Source: Myxococcus hansupus
GTDB taxonomy: Bacteria > Myxococcota > Myxococcia > Myxococcales > Myxococcaceae
Length of the DNA stretch: 64,000 bases
Direction: 5' to 3'
Assembly: GCF_000280925.3 (NCBI RefSeq)
Contig: NZ_CP012109.1
Location: forward strand, 4,484,501-4,548,500
Positions 17,373 through 26,872 of the stretch are shown in pieces. Both the position numbers and the translations under genes were made by a program. The notes beneath the pieces were generated by a model. The model saw only the letters and a list, made by a program, of their open reading frames with translations. It had not been told where the DNA came from and did not search any database. Positions within the stretch are counted from its first letter, which is position 1. Every line of letters starts with the position of its first letter.

Positions 17373-17830
17373 GAACGGACTCCCTGGTGGACCTGTGAGA
17401 CTTCGACCTTCGCCTGCTCTCGTCTCTGTACCACCTGGACCAGGAACATCCCCGCGAACATGGCCGGGACGAAGACCCACAGCGCCAACGCCCCCGTGGA
17501 CAGCGACGTCAACGCGGGCCCCGGGCAATAACCGCCGAGCCCCCAGCCCACGCCGAACACGGCAGCCCCCGCGACGAGCTTCGCATCCACCCGCTGAAGC
17601 GCCGGGACGGAGAAGCCCGCCGCGAACAAGGGGCGCACCCGCCTGCGGATGAGCGGCCGCAACGCGGCATGCACCGCGATGGCACCGCCCATCACGAACG
17701 CGAGCCTGTAATCCCACGCCCCAGCGACGTCGAGGAAGCCCAGCACCTTGGCCGGGTCCGTCATCCCACTGATGCCCAGTCCCAGGGCGAAGAGCAGACC
17801 ACTGAAGAATGCACTGAAAGCACGAAGCAT
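17369..17830 (-). CDS. YeeE/YedE family membrane protein, second half
   Basis: This 153-residue integral membrane protein has about four helices and the family signature GGYCPGPAL, a conserved Cys in a re-entrant loop thought to handle sulfur compounds (thiosulfate in YeeE). The segment LGISGMTDPAKVLGFLD is typical of the second half of split YeeE/YedE pairs. ATG 17830 is chosen; a GTG at 17839 is also in frame. It follows the first-half gene by 12 bases and overlaps the rhodanese start. The pair corresponds to what has been called PmpA/PmpB in other bacteria. The transported species cannot be decided here. Confidence 0.8.
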   Translation of the reverse strand: MLRAFSAFFSGLLFALGLGISGMTDPAKVLGFLDVAGAWDYRLAFVMGGAIAVHAALRPLIRRRVRPLFAAGFSVPALQRVDAKLVAGAAVFGVGWGLGGYCPGPALTSLSTGALALWVFVPAMFAGMFLVQVVQRREQAKVEVSQVHQGVRS

Positions 17831-17842
17831 GACGGGCACTCG

Positions 17843-18268
17843 CTAGAAGACGTGGCGAACCAGGTAGACGGTGAGGACACCCGTGGCCATGAACGTCAGC
17901 GTGGCCACGATGGAACGGAGGGAGCCTCGGCTGATGCCACAGACGCCGTGGCCACTGGTGCAGCCATTCCCCAGCGTCGAGCCGATGCCCACCAGCAAGC
18001 CCGCGCCAGCCAGCAGGGCCACACCGCTCGCCGTCAGCGTGGACGGTGCCGCGAAGGACTGAGGACGCAGCCACGCGAGCAGCAGCCCGCCCGCCAGCAG
18101 CCCTCCGAAGAATTGAAGCCGCCAGGAGACGTCCCCACGCGAGGGCATCAGCAGCGAGCCCACCACGCCGCTGATGCCGGCCACCCGGCCGAGGGTGAAG
18201 AGGAGCAGCGAAGCGCTCAAGCCGATGAGCGCCCCGCCAAGGAGCGGAGCCAGGATGTCGGAAGTCAT
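17843..18268 (-). CDS. YeeE/YedE family membrane protein, first half
   Basis: This 141-residue membrane protein begins [19 protein letters not shown] and carries the signature [17 protein letters not shown], whose Cys is thought to carry or gate a sulfur species. The frame is open further upstream to 18406, but the residues there are not membrane-like, and ATG 18268 gives the normal family N-terminus. It is first in a three-gene unit with the second YeeE/YedE half and the periplasmic rhodanese. The thioesterase gene diverges from a shared 122-base region. Confidence 0.85.
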   Translation of the reverse strand: MTSDILAPLLGGALIGLSASLLLFTLGRVAGISGVVGSLLMPSRGDVSWRLQFFGGLLAGGLLLAWLRPQSFAAPSTLTASGVALLAGAGLLVGIGSTLGNGCTSGHGVCGISRGSLRSIVATLTFMATGVLTVYLVRHVF

Positions 18269-18390
18269 CGTCGAACAGGAGACTGACGCCCCCGTCGAGG
18301 ATTCACAACCGATACACCAACGCACGAGACGAAAGACTCCCGCTGCGCCAGGATGCGCGCATCGCGCCTCCTCTTCACTCAGGGCCCTGC

Positions 18391-18885
18391 ATGGAAACCG
18401 CTTCACTCCAGGAAATCGTCGCGCCGGAAGGCATCTGCTACGGCTGCGGAGGCAAGAACCCGCACGGCCTGCACATCCAGAGCTACTGGCATGAGGACGG
18501 TGTCCACGTCATGGCCCAGCACACGCCCGAGCCCCAGTACACAGGCTGGCCGGAGCTCGTCTACGGCGGCCTGATTGCCATGCTGGTGGACTGCCATTCC
18601 AACTGGACGGCCATGGCCTACCACTACCGCGCCGAAGGCCGCGCGCCTGGGAGCCAACCGTCCATCGAGTGCGTCACCGGAAGCCTCGGCGTGAAGTTCA
18701 TCAAGCCGACGCCCATGGGTGTGCCGCTCACCCTCCGCGCCCACGTCGAGGGCGAGGTCGGCCGCAAGAGCCGGGTCCTGTGCGAGGTCTACGCCGGCGA
18801 GACGCTGACCGCGGTGGGTGACTCCATCTTCGTCCGTGTCGACACCGCGCGGTTGAAGGCAGCGGCGCACGGCCGGGAGGGCTGA
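18391..18885 (+). CDS. PaaI-type hotdog thioesterase
   Basis: This 164-residue cytosolic protein has a hotdog-fold pattern. The N-terminal [12 protein letters not shown] motif, [20 protein letters not shown] (the central helix with its catalytic region) and [19 protein letters not shown] all fit the PaaI/YbgC-like acyl-CoA thioesterase superfamily. The CxxCG...NP.GL start marks a subgroup common in myxobacteria and actinobacteria. The acyl substrate is not predictable. The gene is monocistronic and diverges from the sulfur-transport unit. Confidence 0.8.
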   Translation: METASLQEIVAPEGICYGCGGKNPHGLHIQSYWHEDGVHVMAQHTPEPQYTGWPELVYGGLIAMLVDCHSNWTAMAYHYRAEGRAPGSQPSIECVTGSLGVKFIKPTPMGVPLTLRAHVEGEVGRKSRVLCEVYAGETLTAVGDSIFVRVDTARLKAAAHGREG

Positions 18886-18919
18886 ACGCCCCGGCACGGG
18901 GACCAGGCGCGACGGCGCC

Positions 18920-19522
18920 CTACCCCTGCTTCTCCGGCAAGCCCAGCTCGGCGCGAAGCTCCTCCGTGGTGCGGCCCGCCTGGTGCCGCCGGTGGTTCTC
19001 CGCGGTGGCGAAGCTCCGCGACTCCATCCGGTCCACGTAGAGCGCGCCATCCAGGTGGTCCAGCTCGTGCTGGAGGATTCGCGCGTACCAGCCGCGCGCT
19101 CGCACCGTCACGGGCGCGCCGCGCTCGTCCAAGGCCTCCACGCGCACGCCCCGGGCTCGCGCCACCAGCGCGGCGTAGCCGCTCACGCTCAGGCAGCCCT
19201 CGTGAAACTCCGCGGTCGTCGCGTCCTCCACGACGAGCTTGGGATTGATGAGGACGTGGAACGCGACCGGCGACCGCTCGCGCGCGGCGAGGTCCTTGGC
19301 GGACAGGCCCGTCTGGTACTCCGCCCGGTCCTCGACGACGATCAACCGCAGCCCGACGCCCACCTGCGGCGCCGCGAGCCCCACGCCCGGCGCGTCTCGC
19401 ATCGTGTCCCGCATCTGCTCGATGAGCCGCTGCGTCTCCGGGCTGGCAATCTCCTCCAGCGTCAGGTCTCTCGCCTTCCGCCGCAGCACCGGCTCCCCTG
19501 CCTGGACAATCTTGAGCACCAT
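18920..19522 (-). CDS. def: peptide deformylase
   Basis: This 200-residue enzyme removes the N-formyl group from nascent proteins. All three family motifs are present: [10 protein letters not shown] (46-55), EGCLSV (108-113, Cys is a metal ligand) and QHELDHLDG (151-159, two His ligands and the catalytic Glu). ATG 19522 gives the standard start [17 protein letters not shown]. The C-terminal extension of about 30 residues ([18 protein letters not shown]) is longer than in E. coli. It is not next to fmt, its usual partner, so it may be an additional copy. A ferritin-like gene lies 22 bases upstream on the same strand. Confidence 0.92.
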   Translation of the reverse strand: MVLKIVQAGEPVLRRKARDLTLEEIASPETQRLIEQMRDTMRDAPGVGLAAPQVGVGLRLIVVEDRAEYQTGLSAKDLAARERSPVAFHVLINPKLVVEDATTAEFHEGCLSVSGYAALVARARGVRVEALDERGAPVTVRARGWYARILQHELDHLDGALYVDRMESRSFATAENHRRHQAGRTTEELRAELGLPEKQG

Positions 19523-19544
19523 GGCGCCACCGTAGCAGGGCCCG

Positions 19545-20351
19545 CTACGCCCCGGAGGCACGACGACGCTCGGCCCACCGCAGGGCATGGGACGTGTCCA
19601 CCCCACAGCGCTCCAGGCTCGGGAAGACGACGTCATGGAGCGCCTGAATGAAGACCTCCACCTTGCGCGCGGACGGCAGGACGCCATGCGCCAGGAGCCG
19701 GGAGCTGTCGGCTTCGCTGAAGCCTTGGGCGAAGAGCCGAGGCGCCATGCAGGACTCCAACATCGCGGGCACGTACGGCGAAAGGAACGCCACCGAGCCC
19801 TCCTTCGACACGTGGCCGAGGTAGGCCCAGCCCAGCCGACTGTGCGCGACCTCGTCACGAAGGATGTCTCTCAGCACCGCGCGCACTCGGGGCGCCCCCT
19901 CCACCGAAAGCACCGAGGTCAGCCCCGCGGTGCTCTCCGTCTCCGCGATGCAGCAGGCAGCGACGACTTCGTAGAGCACCCGTTCGCGAAAGCCCAGCTC
20001 GGGGGGTGCCGCGTCCTCGGTCTGCCCTCCGAGGGAGTCAGCGCCGGAGGACTCGTGGCCATAGGTGCGCGCCATCAGGTCACACATGCCCGCGTGGCGC
20101 CGTTCATCCTCCGCCGCGCGCCGTGCGAGCGAGACCAGAGGCTCGGGGGCATCCAACTGTTCGAGCGATGCCCCCAGCCGGGCGAACCGCGCCCCAGCGT
20201 CCAGTTCCTCCTGACGCCGGAAGGCCCAGGTCTCCGCGACGTGCCTCCGCAGCGCTTCGGGCAGGGACACGACGTGGGACGTTCTCGGCGGCCCGGGGCC
20301 TCGAACCGGGCCCTGCACCGTCGAACATCCGCCGTCAGGTTCGTCGTTCAT
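19545..20351 (-). CDS. ferritin-like (di-iron type) domain protein
   Basis: This 268-residue protein has a four-helix-bundle pattern with metal-ligand spacing: DERRHAGMC in helix 2, [11 protein letters not shown] in helix 3 and [15 protein letters not shown] in helix 4, matching the ExxH/E...ExxH scheme of ferritin-like di-iron proteins. ATG 20351 ([13 protein letters not shown]) is preferred because upstream in-frame residues look non-coding. The segment around Cys 9-10 might suggest a lipid anchor, but no hydrophobic signal precedes it, so it is probably cytosolic. It is followed within 22 bases by def. Whether it stores iron or acts as an oxidase is unknown. Confidence 0.7.
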   Translation of the reverse strand: MNDEPDGGCSTVQGPVRGPGPPRTSHVVSLPEALRRHVAETWAFRRQEELDAGARFARLGASLEQLDAPEPLVSLARRAAEDERRHAGMCDLMARTYGHESSGADSLGGQTEDAAPPELGFRERVLYEVVAACCIAETESTAGLTSVLSVEGAPRVRAVLRDILRDEVAHSRLGWAYLGHVSKEGSVAFLSPYVPAMLESCMAPRLFAQGFSEADSSRLLAHGVLPSARKVEVFIQALHDVVFPSLERCGVDTSHALRWAERRRASGA

Positions 20352-20551
20352 GATGGCCTCGCAAGGCGGAGCGTACCCGACGTGGCCATCAGACCGGGTG
20401 AAAGGAATACCGTGTCGCGGTGAGTCATTGCGTTGGGCATCGCACGGACAGGATGCAATGCCGCGGGGCGCCAAACATAGTCAGGCGGCACCCCGTACCG
20501 AGTGGATAAGACTGACGGGAAGAGGACGTGCACGGGCGAGAAGGAATCGGA

Positions 20552-21985
20552 ATGCGGCGACTTCGACGAATCGGCTGGGCCGCCCTCGCCTCGCTCGCGC
20601 TTCATGCGGGCCTCCTCGCACTTCTCTGGAGCATCGAGCCTCGGGAACGGCCACTCCTGAAGCCACCGCCTTCGGCGCCGCTGGTGGTGGAAATCGTCAC
20701 CACGCCTCCGGGCGGCCCGCTCGCGCAGTCCCCTGCGGCAAGCCACGGGCAGGAGGCACCCGCGGACCACCGCAAGCCACGTCCCCCCGATACTGCGGCG
20801 CCCGGCCCGCGTCCGAAAGTGGGACCTCGCTCGACCGCGCCACGCGGGGGCGCCCCGTCAGCCCCAGCGGAACGGACCGCCACCCAAGCTCCGCGAGCCT
20901 CACCTGTCCCGGACCGGACGCCTCCAGACGAGGGCGTGCATCGCCCCACGGAACGCGCGGACATGGCCACCGCTCCCGCGCCCCCCGCGGAGGTCCTGCC
21001 CGACAGTCCACCTGCTCCGTCCGGTGGCGACCTAGAGCCGAGCACAACGCCGGAGCCGCTCGCGGTGGCACCCGATGCCCCCCGGCGCATCCCACCACCG
21101 AAGGGCACCGCCGAGTCGCTGCCCTCGTTCCTCGTCCCCGATGGAGCGTCCACCCCGGGTCCGAAGACGCCCGGAGGAAGGACGTTGCGTCCCGGCGACC
21201 CGAGTCCTTCCGCCGAGGAACTCGCCACGCAGGAACGGACCCGCGTCACGGGCCGCGTGGAGGAATTCATCGTCGACGATCAGGCGGAGCTGCGAGTCGC
21301 CAATGGCCTCATCGATTCGTACTTCAGCCGGCTTCGAGCGGCGCTCGAGAAGGGGCTCGAAGACGCACCGGTGTTTCCAGGCACGAGCCTGTTGAGGCAA
21401 GCCAAGTCCTCCTGGGCGACCCAGGCCCAGCAGTTCGGAGCGACCGGCGGCGCGGGAGGCGGGACGCAGCCCAGGACGCCCACGGCCTCGGAGCAGCTCT
21501 ACGGTCTGCAGCAGCGCGCGGGAGACGAGTCCGTGGAACGTCCACGGCTCTTCGCCCAGGCCGGCGAGGAAATCCAGCGGGTGGCCACGGGCGGCGGGGT
21601 GAAGCTCCTCGTGACGCTTGAGTTGGTGCAGAACGTGGACGGCACCTTGCGCGACGTGAAGCTCGTCACCCGGAGCGGCAATCCCGCGTATGACGCCTAC
21701 GTCCTGAACGCGGTGCCTGGCTCGTTGGCGAAGCTCGCCGCGCCTCCCGCCGGCGCGCGAGGTGTCCGCGCCGATGGCATCCACACGCTGTGGTCGGTGG
21801 AAGGCCGCGTTGTGTATCTGCGCAAGCTCGAAGAACTGAAGGGCCAAGACGCGTGGTACGTGGCCGCCGCGAGCACCGCGGGCATCCTGGCGGGCCGCTT
21901 CGAGGAGACCACCGGAGAAATCGAGGTCATCGACTTCCGCAACCCGCGGTTCGTGTGCCAGTCCCGCCTGCTGCGCGTCTACTGA
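20552..21985 (+). CDS. TonB-family envelope protein
   Basis: This 477-residue protein has TonB architecture: a short basic start (MRRLRRIGWAALASLALHAG), one transmembrane helix, and a long Pro/Ala/Gly-rich periplasmic spacer (about 40-210). A folded region with GLIDSYFSRLRAALEKGLE follows, then a TonB-type C-terminal domain (about 345-440: VKLLVTLELVQNVDGTLRDV, SGNPAYDAYVLNAV). The C-terminal tail of about 60 residues after that domain is extra. ATG 20552 begins eight residues after another in-frame ATG and gives the better signal anchor. No exbB or exbD is adjacent. It may energise an outer-membrane receptor or act in an unrelated envelope process. Confidence 0.78.
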   Translation: MRRLRRIGWAALASLALHAGLLALLWSIEPRERPLLKPPPSAPLVVEIVTTPPGGPLAQSPAASHGQEAPADHRKPRPPDTAAPGPRPKVGPRSTAPRGGAPSAPAERTATQAPRASPVPDRTPPDEGVHRPTERADMATAPAPPAEVLPDSPPAPSGGDLEPSTTPEPLAVAPDAPRRIPPPKGTAESLPSFLVPDGASTPGPKTPGGRTLRPGDPSPSAEELATQERTRVTGRVEEFIVDDQAELRVANGLIDSYFSRLRAALEKGLEDAPVFPGTSLLRQAKSSWATQAQQFGATGGAGGGTQPRTPTASEQLYGLQQRAGDESVERPRLFAQAGEEIQRVATGGGVKLLVTLELVQNVDGTLRDVKLVTRSGNPAYDAYVLNAVPGSLAKLAAPPAGARGVRADGIHTLWSVEGRVVYLRKLEELKGQDAWYVAAASTAGILAGRFEETTGEIEVIDFRNPRFVCQSRLLRVY

Positions 21986-22002
21986 TGCTAGGCTGACCGG
22001 CC

Positions 22003-22527
22003 ATGGCTCGTCGCAAGAAGGCCGATGAAATGGCGTCCCGCGTCCGGAACCTGCTCGCGATGGACGCGGCGGGCATCATGCGTCGGCTCGAGGCTCGCAA
22101 GGACGAGATGTTCGCGCTCTTCTCCCGCTTGCGCAGCCGAGACCCCCTGCTGGACAGCATCACCTCGCGCTACGCCAGCGGCGCCTTCGACCAGCTCATC
22201 CACCTGCCGGAGCAGGAGCAGGCCGTGGTGGACTACTTCTACGGCCGCCTCGATGAGCTGCGCTGGTACTTCACCTACACCGAGGACATGCCCGGCACCG
22301 CGCAGCTCATCTTCAACAAGCTGCACAAACGGCTGGAAGAGGCCTATCGCGTACTCGTGGTGACCCTCGGTCCTCCCGTGCCTCCGGATGGGGCCCGCGT
22401 GGTGGACGTCGAAGCCGTCCGGACGGATGCCGCGAAAGCCGCGGTCCCCAAGGCCCTGGAGCGCACCACGGCGTCATCGCGCCAGCGACGTGCCCCGCGA
22501 GCGCCTCCCGAACAGGACGCCCCATGA
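22003..22527 (+). CDS. conserved helical hypothetical protein
   Basis: This 174-residue protein has no signal and is mostly helical (ASRVRNLLAMDAAGIMRRLE, YFYGRLDELRWYFTYTEDM), with a disordered basic C-terminus. I do not recognise a family. It starts 17 bases after the TonB-like gene and its TGA overlaps the ATG of the next gene (22524-22527, ATGA), so it is likely in an operon with both. A role in envelope or cell-division scaffolding is possible but not shown. Confidence 0.65.
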   Translation: MARRKKADEMASRVRNLLAMDAAGIMRRLEARKDEMFALFSRLRSRDPLLDSITSRYASGAFDQLIHLPEQEQAVVDYFYGRLDELRWYFTYTEDMPGTAQLIFNKLHKRLEEAYRVLVVTLGPPVPPDGARVVDVEAVRTDAAKAAVPKALERTTASSRQRRAPRAPPEQDAP

Positions 22528-23009
22528 CTTCCCCGAACGGAAGAACCGATAAAGCCTCGCGCACCATCGCGGCGTCAGCGGCCACGATCTACCGTGCCTT
22601 CGTGGAACCCGACGCGGTGGCCACCTGGCTTCCCCCCGAAGGAATGAAGGGCCACATCCAGGTCTTCGACCCCCGCGCTGGCGGGACGTACCGGATGACG
22701 CTCACATACGAGCGCTCGGAGCATCCGGCACCGGGCAAGAGCTCGGAGCGTGAAGACATCGTCAACGGCCAGTTCGTGGAGCTGGTCCCCGACGCGCGCG
22801 TGGTGCAGCGCTTCGAGTTCGAATCCGATGACCCGGCCTTCGCCGGCACGATGACCATGACCTGGAAGCTGACCCCGCGGGCGGAAGGCACCGAGGTCAC
22901 CATCGTCTGCGAGAACGTCCCCGCGGGCATCCGGCAGGAAGACCACCTCGCGGGGATGACCTCGACGTTGGCCAACCTCGCGGCCTTCGTCGAAGCACCG
23001 CGAGACTGA
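22524..23009 (+). CDS. SRPBCC/AHSA1-type protein
   Basis: This 161-residue START/Bet v1-like protein of the AHSA1 group shows the ATIYRAFVEPDAVATWLPP opening helix, the PRAGGTYRMTLTY hairpin and a long C-terminal helix after GTEVTIVCENVPAGIRQEDH. Such proteins bind hydrophobic ligands in a cavity and often act in small-molecule metabolism or as antitoxin-like partners. It is cytosolic. The start codon overlaps the upstream stop, giving translational coupling. The ligand is unknown. Confidence 0.8.
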   Translation: MTSPNGRTDKASRTIAASAATIYRAFVEPDAVATWLPPEGMKGHIQVFDPRAGGTYRMTLTYERSEHPAPGKSSEREDIVNGQFVELVPDARVVQRFEFESDDPAFAGTMTMTWKLTPRAEGTEVTIVCENVPAGIRQEDHLAGMTSTLANLAAFVEAPRD

Positions 23010-23226
23010 GTCGCGCCTCCAAAGACAGGGGTTGCACCGCCCCCCACGGTTCCGATGAGGAAGGCACGGGGCGTCCCTGCTGCGTCTCATCGACAGGGTC
23101 CTACTCGGCCGAGTCTTCTGCTGAGCATCGCGACATGCTAATCCCTCCCGGCAACCGGCTCGAAACGCGCGTCAGGCATTGATCGCCGCCCCCGTCCGGC
23201 CAACATCTTTCACCGGAGTTTCGGAT

Positions 23227-25545
23227 TTGACTCACTTCGTTCGACTCGTCGCGGTCGCAGGTCTTCTTGCGTCCGCTGCGTGCGGCTCCTCGACGTCGTC
23301 TCCCTCGGACACTGAAAAACCTCTCGAGTCCGCGCAGAGGACCTTGGAGGAACCTTTCAATCCACTGCCTTACGGCATCCAGTGGAGCATGACTCCGCGT
23401 TTTCGTGAATTCGAAGACCAGACAGCCCCGTATCTGCATCCCGAAGCCCACAATGGCTATTATGTGTCGCTTGATGGGTGCCCGCCCGACTATCCCACCG
23501 ATCCCATCTTCTCCACCCTGGAGTTCGTTTGGACCATTGATGGCGTTGTCACGAATCGCGGCCCCTACTGCTGGCACGGCCACGGGTTTCCGGCGCAAGG
23601 GACGTATGACGTCCAACTGAAAGTCACATCCACCTGGCTGGGTGTGGCTTCCGTCGCGAACTACCAGCGATTCGTCACGGTTCGGGATTACCTCATCGTC
23701 AGCCTGGGTGACTCCTATGGCTCCGGCGAAGGGGCGCCCGATGTGAATGCGAACTGGGACGCGGGCTGGAACCCTGTTTGGGCGAACTATCGCTGCCACC
23801 GGTCCCTCAATTCTCCTTCGGCCCAGGCAGCGCGCGCTCTGGAGTTGAGCGACCCGCACAGCTCCGTCACCTATCTGTCCCTGGCCTGTTCCGGCGCCAC
23901 CATCAACCGGACGACCTACCATTGGGATATCTGGGACTTTGGAGAGCATGGTCTCGGAGCGTTCGATGGATTCGCGGGCCCCTCGGACGGGCCTCCCCGA
24001 GGCTCCGGGCTGCTTGAAGGCTACGTGGGGGCAAACCACCCTCCCCTGGGTTCGGATGGCGTCTGGGAACCGTACGACTACCTGAGGGCCCAGGTGGATC
24101 AACTCGCGGACCTGGTGGGAGACCGGCCCATTGACGCGCTGGTCCTCAGCGCGGGTGGAAATGATATCGGGTTTGGAGACATCCTCCGTTATTGCATCAT
24201 CCACATGGACTGCCACCAGTGGATTGCCGGCAACGGTCTTCGAGCCAAGGTCAACCCGCTCAAGGCAGCCCTTCCAGGTCGATATGACGCGCTGAACTCG
24301 CGGCTCAAGGACCTGGGCCTCGACATTCGAAGCACCTACCTCATGGAGTATCCTGACTTCATCCGAGGGAATTCGGGAAACATCTGTCCCGCCATTCTGG
24401 GAGAGACAAACATTGGCTCAGGACTCGGGGCTGATGTTTCCCATGGGGAACTGGTGTACCTGGAGAGCTATGTCCAGACACCGCTCAAGGACATGATGCA
24501 GCAGGCCGCGGAACGTCATGGGTGGAAGCTTGTCACGGGCTACTCCAACGAGTTCGCGGGCCTGGGTCCGGATGGCATCGGGCACGGCATCTGCGCCACA
24601 CCGAACACCCGCTGGATCAATAACGCCTATGACGCAGCCGCCATGCAGGGCCCCGAAGGTTCCGAAAGCACCACCAAGGGCACCGCGCACCCGAACAAGA
24701 AGGGCTACGAAGTCATGGCGTCGTACCTTCGCAACGAACTCGACGCCACGATGCCCGCCCTGCCCCGCGTGGGCGTGTTGAAGACGAACGGCGAATCCTT
24801 CGTGAAGGAAGGCGCCTCCAGCAGCCACTGGGTCTTCGAAAGCGGAGAAATCAAAGCCCTCGCGCTCTCAGGCAACCGACTGGGTGTCCTGAAACAGAAC
24901 GGGGACTTCTATCTCAAGGAAGGCTCGGTGACGGCGTTGTGGGAACTCGTCACGGGAGACGTCGAGTCCATCGCGCTCTCGGGCCGCCGCATCGGTATCG
25001 TGAAGACCGACGGCGAAGCCTACGTGAAGGAAGGCGCCTGGAACGCGGCCTGGGTCTGGCAGAGCAGCGACATCAAGTCGCTGGTGCTCTCCGGCAACCG
25101 CATCGGCGTTCTGAAACAGAACGGCGACTTCTACCTCAAGGAAGGCTCGCTCGAAGCGACCTGGAACCTGGTGACGGGGCACGTCGAATCGTTCGCACTG
25201 TCTGGGACTCGGATTGGCATCGTCAAGATCACCACCGAAGCGTATGTGAAGGACGGTGCCTGGGATGCCCCCTGGGCCTGGCAGAGCGACGATACCAAGG
25301 CCATCGCGCTCTCCGGAGAGCGCATCGGCGTCCTGAAACAGAACGGCGAGTTTCTCCTCAAGGAGGGCTCGCTCCAGGCCGCGTGGCATCTCATCACGGG
25401 CGACGTCCAGTCGATCTCACTCTCGGGTCGCCGCATCGGAATCGTGAAGACCGACGACGCGTCGTACGTGAAAGAAGGCGCGCCCAACGCTCAGTGGGGT
25501 TGGCAGAACACCGGCATCTCCCGGCAGGTGCTCGCCACCCCGTAG
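23227..25545 (+). CDS. secreted SGNH/GDSL esterase with seven C-terminal repeats
   Basis: This is a lipoprotein esterase of 772 residues. Start TTG 23227 is preferred because GGAG lies eight bases before it and it gives a clean lipoprotein signal (LVAVAGLLASAAC); the frame is open back to TTG 23179. An Ig-like or PKD-like segment precedes the catalytic domain, which carries GDSYGSGEG (nucleophile Ser 163), SAGGNDIGFG (Asn 312) and TAHPNKKGYE (His 488). The C-terminus is seven tandem 37-residue units reaching the last residue, probably a beta-propeller that binds substrate or cell surface. Likely substrates are lipids or acylated polysaccharides of prey. The gene stands alone. Confidence 0.88.
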   Translation: MTHFVRLVAVAGLLASAACGSSTSSPSDTEKPLESAQRTLEEPFNPLPYGIQWSMTPRFREFEDQTAPYLHPEAHNGYYVSLDGCPPDYPTDPIFSTLEFVWTIDGVVTNRGPYCWHGHGFPAQGTYDVQLKVTSTWLGVASVANYQRFVTVRDYLIVSLGDSYGSGEGAPDVNANWDAGWNPVWANYRCHRSLNSPSAQAARALELSDPHSSVTYLSLACSGATINRTTYHWDIWDFGEHGLGAFDGFAGPSDGPPRGSGLLEGYVGANHPPLGSDGVWEPYDYLRAQVDQLADLVGDRPIDALVLSAGGNDIGFGDILRYCIIHMDCHQWIAGNGLRAKVNPLKAALPGRYDALNSRLKDLGLDIRSTYLMEYPDFIRGNSGNICPAILGETNIGSGLGADVSHGELVYLESYVQTPLKDMMQQAAERHGWKLVTGYSNEFAGLGPDGIGHGICATPNTRWINNAYDAAAMQGPEGSESTTKGTAHPNKKGYEVMASYLRNELDATMPALPRVGVLKTNGESFVKEGASSSHWVFESGEIKALALSGNRLGVLKQNGDFYLKEGSVTALWELVTGDVESIALSGRRIGIVKTDGEAYVKEGAWNAAWVWQSSDIKSLVLSGNRIGVLKQNGDFYLKEGSLEATWNLVTGHVESFALSGTRIGIVKITTEAYVKDGAWDAPWAWQSDDTKAIALSGERIGVLKQNGEFLLKEGSLQAAWHLITGDVQSISLSGRRIGIVKTDDASYVKEGAPNAQWGWQNTGISRQVLATP
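24766..25542 (+). repeat. seven tandem 111-base coding repeats
   Basis: Seven units of exactly 37 codons fill the end of the esterase gene. Even units resemble RIGVLKQNGDFYLKEGS plus WxLVTGDVES; most odd units resemble RIGIVKTDGEAYVKEGA plus WxWQS. The alternation suggests growth by duplication of a two-unit (222-base) block. Seven blades match a closed seven-bladed propeller. Confidence 0.85.
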
Positions 25546-25559
25546 TCGCTGAATCCGCC

Positions 25560-26705
25560 TCAGGCCGCGGGCGCGGGGGCCGAAATGGCCTCCGTTGCCT
25601 GCCGCCTCGGGGCGAGCTTCTTCATGGACGTCTTGCCCACCACGACGTCCACCATCTTCTTCGCGCGCGTCCAGACGCTCTCCTGCACGTACGGGATGCC
25701 GTACTTCTCGCAGAGCGCCTTCACCTTCGGCTGCACCTCGCGGTACTTCAGCATCGGCAGGTCCGGCCAGATGTGATGCTCAATCTGGTAGTTCAGCCAC
25801 AGGTGCGCGAAGTCGTTCAGGTCGCCGCCCGTCCGGTAGTTCGCACTGCCAATCACCTGCTGCACGAAGCGCTCACCGCGGCTCTCCGGCTTGGAGTCGA
25901 ACCGGTACAGGTCCTCGCCGGTGTGGTTGGGCCCCACCACCAGGAACGTGTGCAGGCTGGTGAAGACGTCCGCCATCACCGAGTTGCAGAACGCGCTGAA
26001 CGAGGCCCACGGCCCCAGCACCAGGTACAGCGCCGGGAAGAGCCCGAACTGCACCGCCGAGTACGGCAGGTAGCACTTCAGCAGCAGCTCCTTCAGCTCC
26101 TCGCGCGTCAGCTCCCCACCCTTGCGCCGGCCCTTGCGGCGCAGCGAGCTGAGCGTCTCCGGCGCGTAGTAGCTGGCCCGCCACGTCATCGCGAGCAGCG
26201 CGAGCTGGACGTACCGCAGCGACAGGGAGCGCTCCGGGTTGCGCAGCGTCCCCTCCGCGTTGCGCTCCAGGAGGTCGGGGTCCGCGTCCTCGCCCGTGTG
26301 CGAGTGGTGGAGCACGTTGTGCTCGAACACCCAGGCTTCCGGCAGCATCCAGTCGAGCCAGTCGAGGTAACGGCGCGAGCCCTTGGCGAAGCCCTTGCCC
26401 GTCCGGGAGGCAGGCAGGCCCGGCACGCGGTCATAACCCCGGTGCCCCACGTGGTGCATCAGCAACCAGCGCGCGGACCGGCCCACGCTGAGCGCGGCGG
26501 CGCTGAGCGGATTCGGAGCGATCCAGCACGTCGCCGCACCCAGGAGCGTCGCGGCGCGACCCCAGCCTTCGATCTTCCGCAGGTGCGCCGCGTCCGCTTC
26601 GCCCAGCGAGGCGTCCAGCTCCTCACGCAGCGCCTTCAGCTCACGGTGAAAGCCCTCCACATCCACGGATGAAATGTCGAAGTCGGGGGCGGACTGGGAC
26701 GGCAT
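25560..26705 (-). CDS. membrane fatty acid desaturase
   Basis: This 381-residue di-iron membrane desaturase carries three histidine boxes: MHHVGHRGYD near residue 84, EHNVLHHSH near residue 128 and NYQIEHHIWP near residue 312. The QIEHH form of the third box is typical of front-end and related acyl-lipid desaturases. Two hydrophobic regions surround the boxes. It introduces a double bond into membrane fatty acids using O2 and an electron donor that is not encoded nearby (there is no fused cytochrome b5). It diverges from the WG-repeat gene across 167 bases. Confidence 0.88.
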   Translation of the reverse strand: MPSQSAPDFDISSVDVEGFHRELKALREELDASLGEADAAHLRKIEGWGRAATLLGAATCWIAPNPLSAAALSVGRSARWLLMHHVGHRGYDRVPGLPASRTGKGFAKGSRRYLDWLDWMLPEAWVFEHNVLHHSHTGEDADPDLLERNAEGTLRNPERSLSLRYVQLALLAMTWRASYYAPETLSSLRRKGRRKGGELTREELKELLLKCYLPYSAVQFGLFPALYLVLGPWASFSAFCNSVMADVFTSLHTFLVVGPNHTGEDLYRFDSKPESRGERFVQQVIGSANYRTGGDLNDFAHLWLNYQIEHHIWPDLPMLKYREVQPKVKALCEKYGIPYVQESVWTRAKKMVDVVVGKTSMKKLAPRRQATEAISAPAPAA

Positions 26706-26872
26706 GGGAGCTCTCCTCGGTCACGGAGCTGGACGCGGGGGGAATGAGGGCGGCGATTCGGCGCGAACCGTACCCGTCAGGGTCCGCGGGCGTCCAGCCA
26801 CCCTTTCCGCTCGGCCCCTGTTTCAAGACGGGCCATGCGGCTCCGCACGCCCCAGGTTATACCCCGCGCCCC

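Noticed and set aside
24766-25542. Tandem repeats as a CRISPR or minisatellite array
   Set aside because: The repeats are in-frame protein repeats of 111 bases without spacers and end with the gene.
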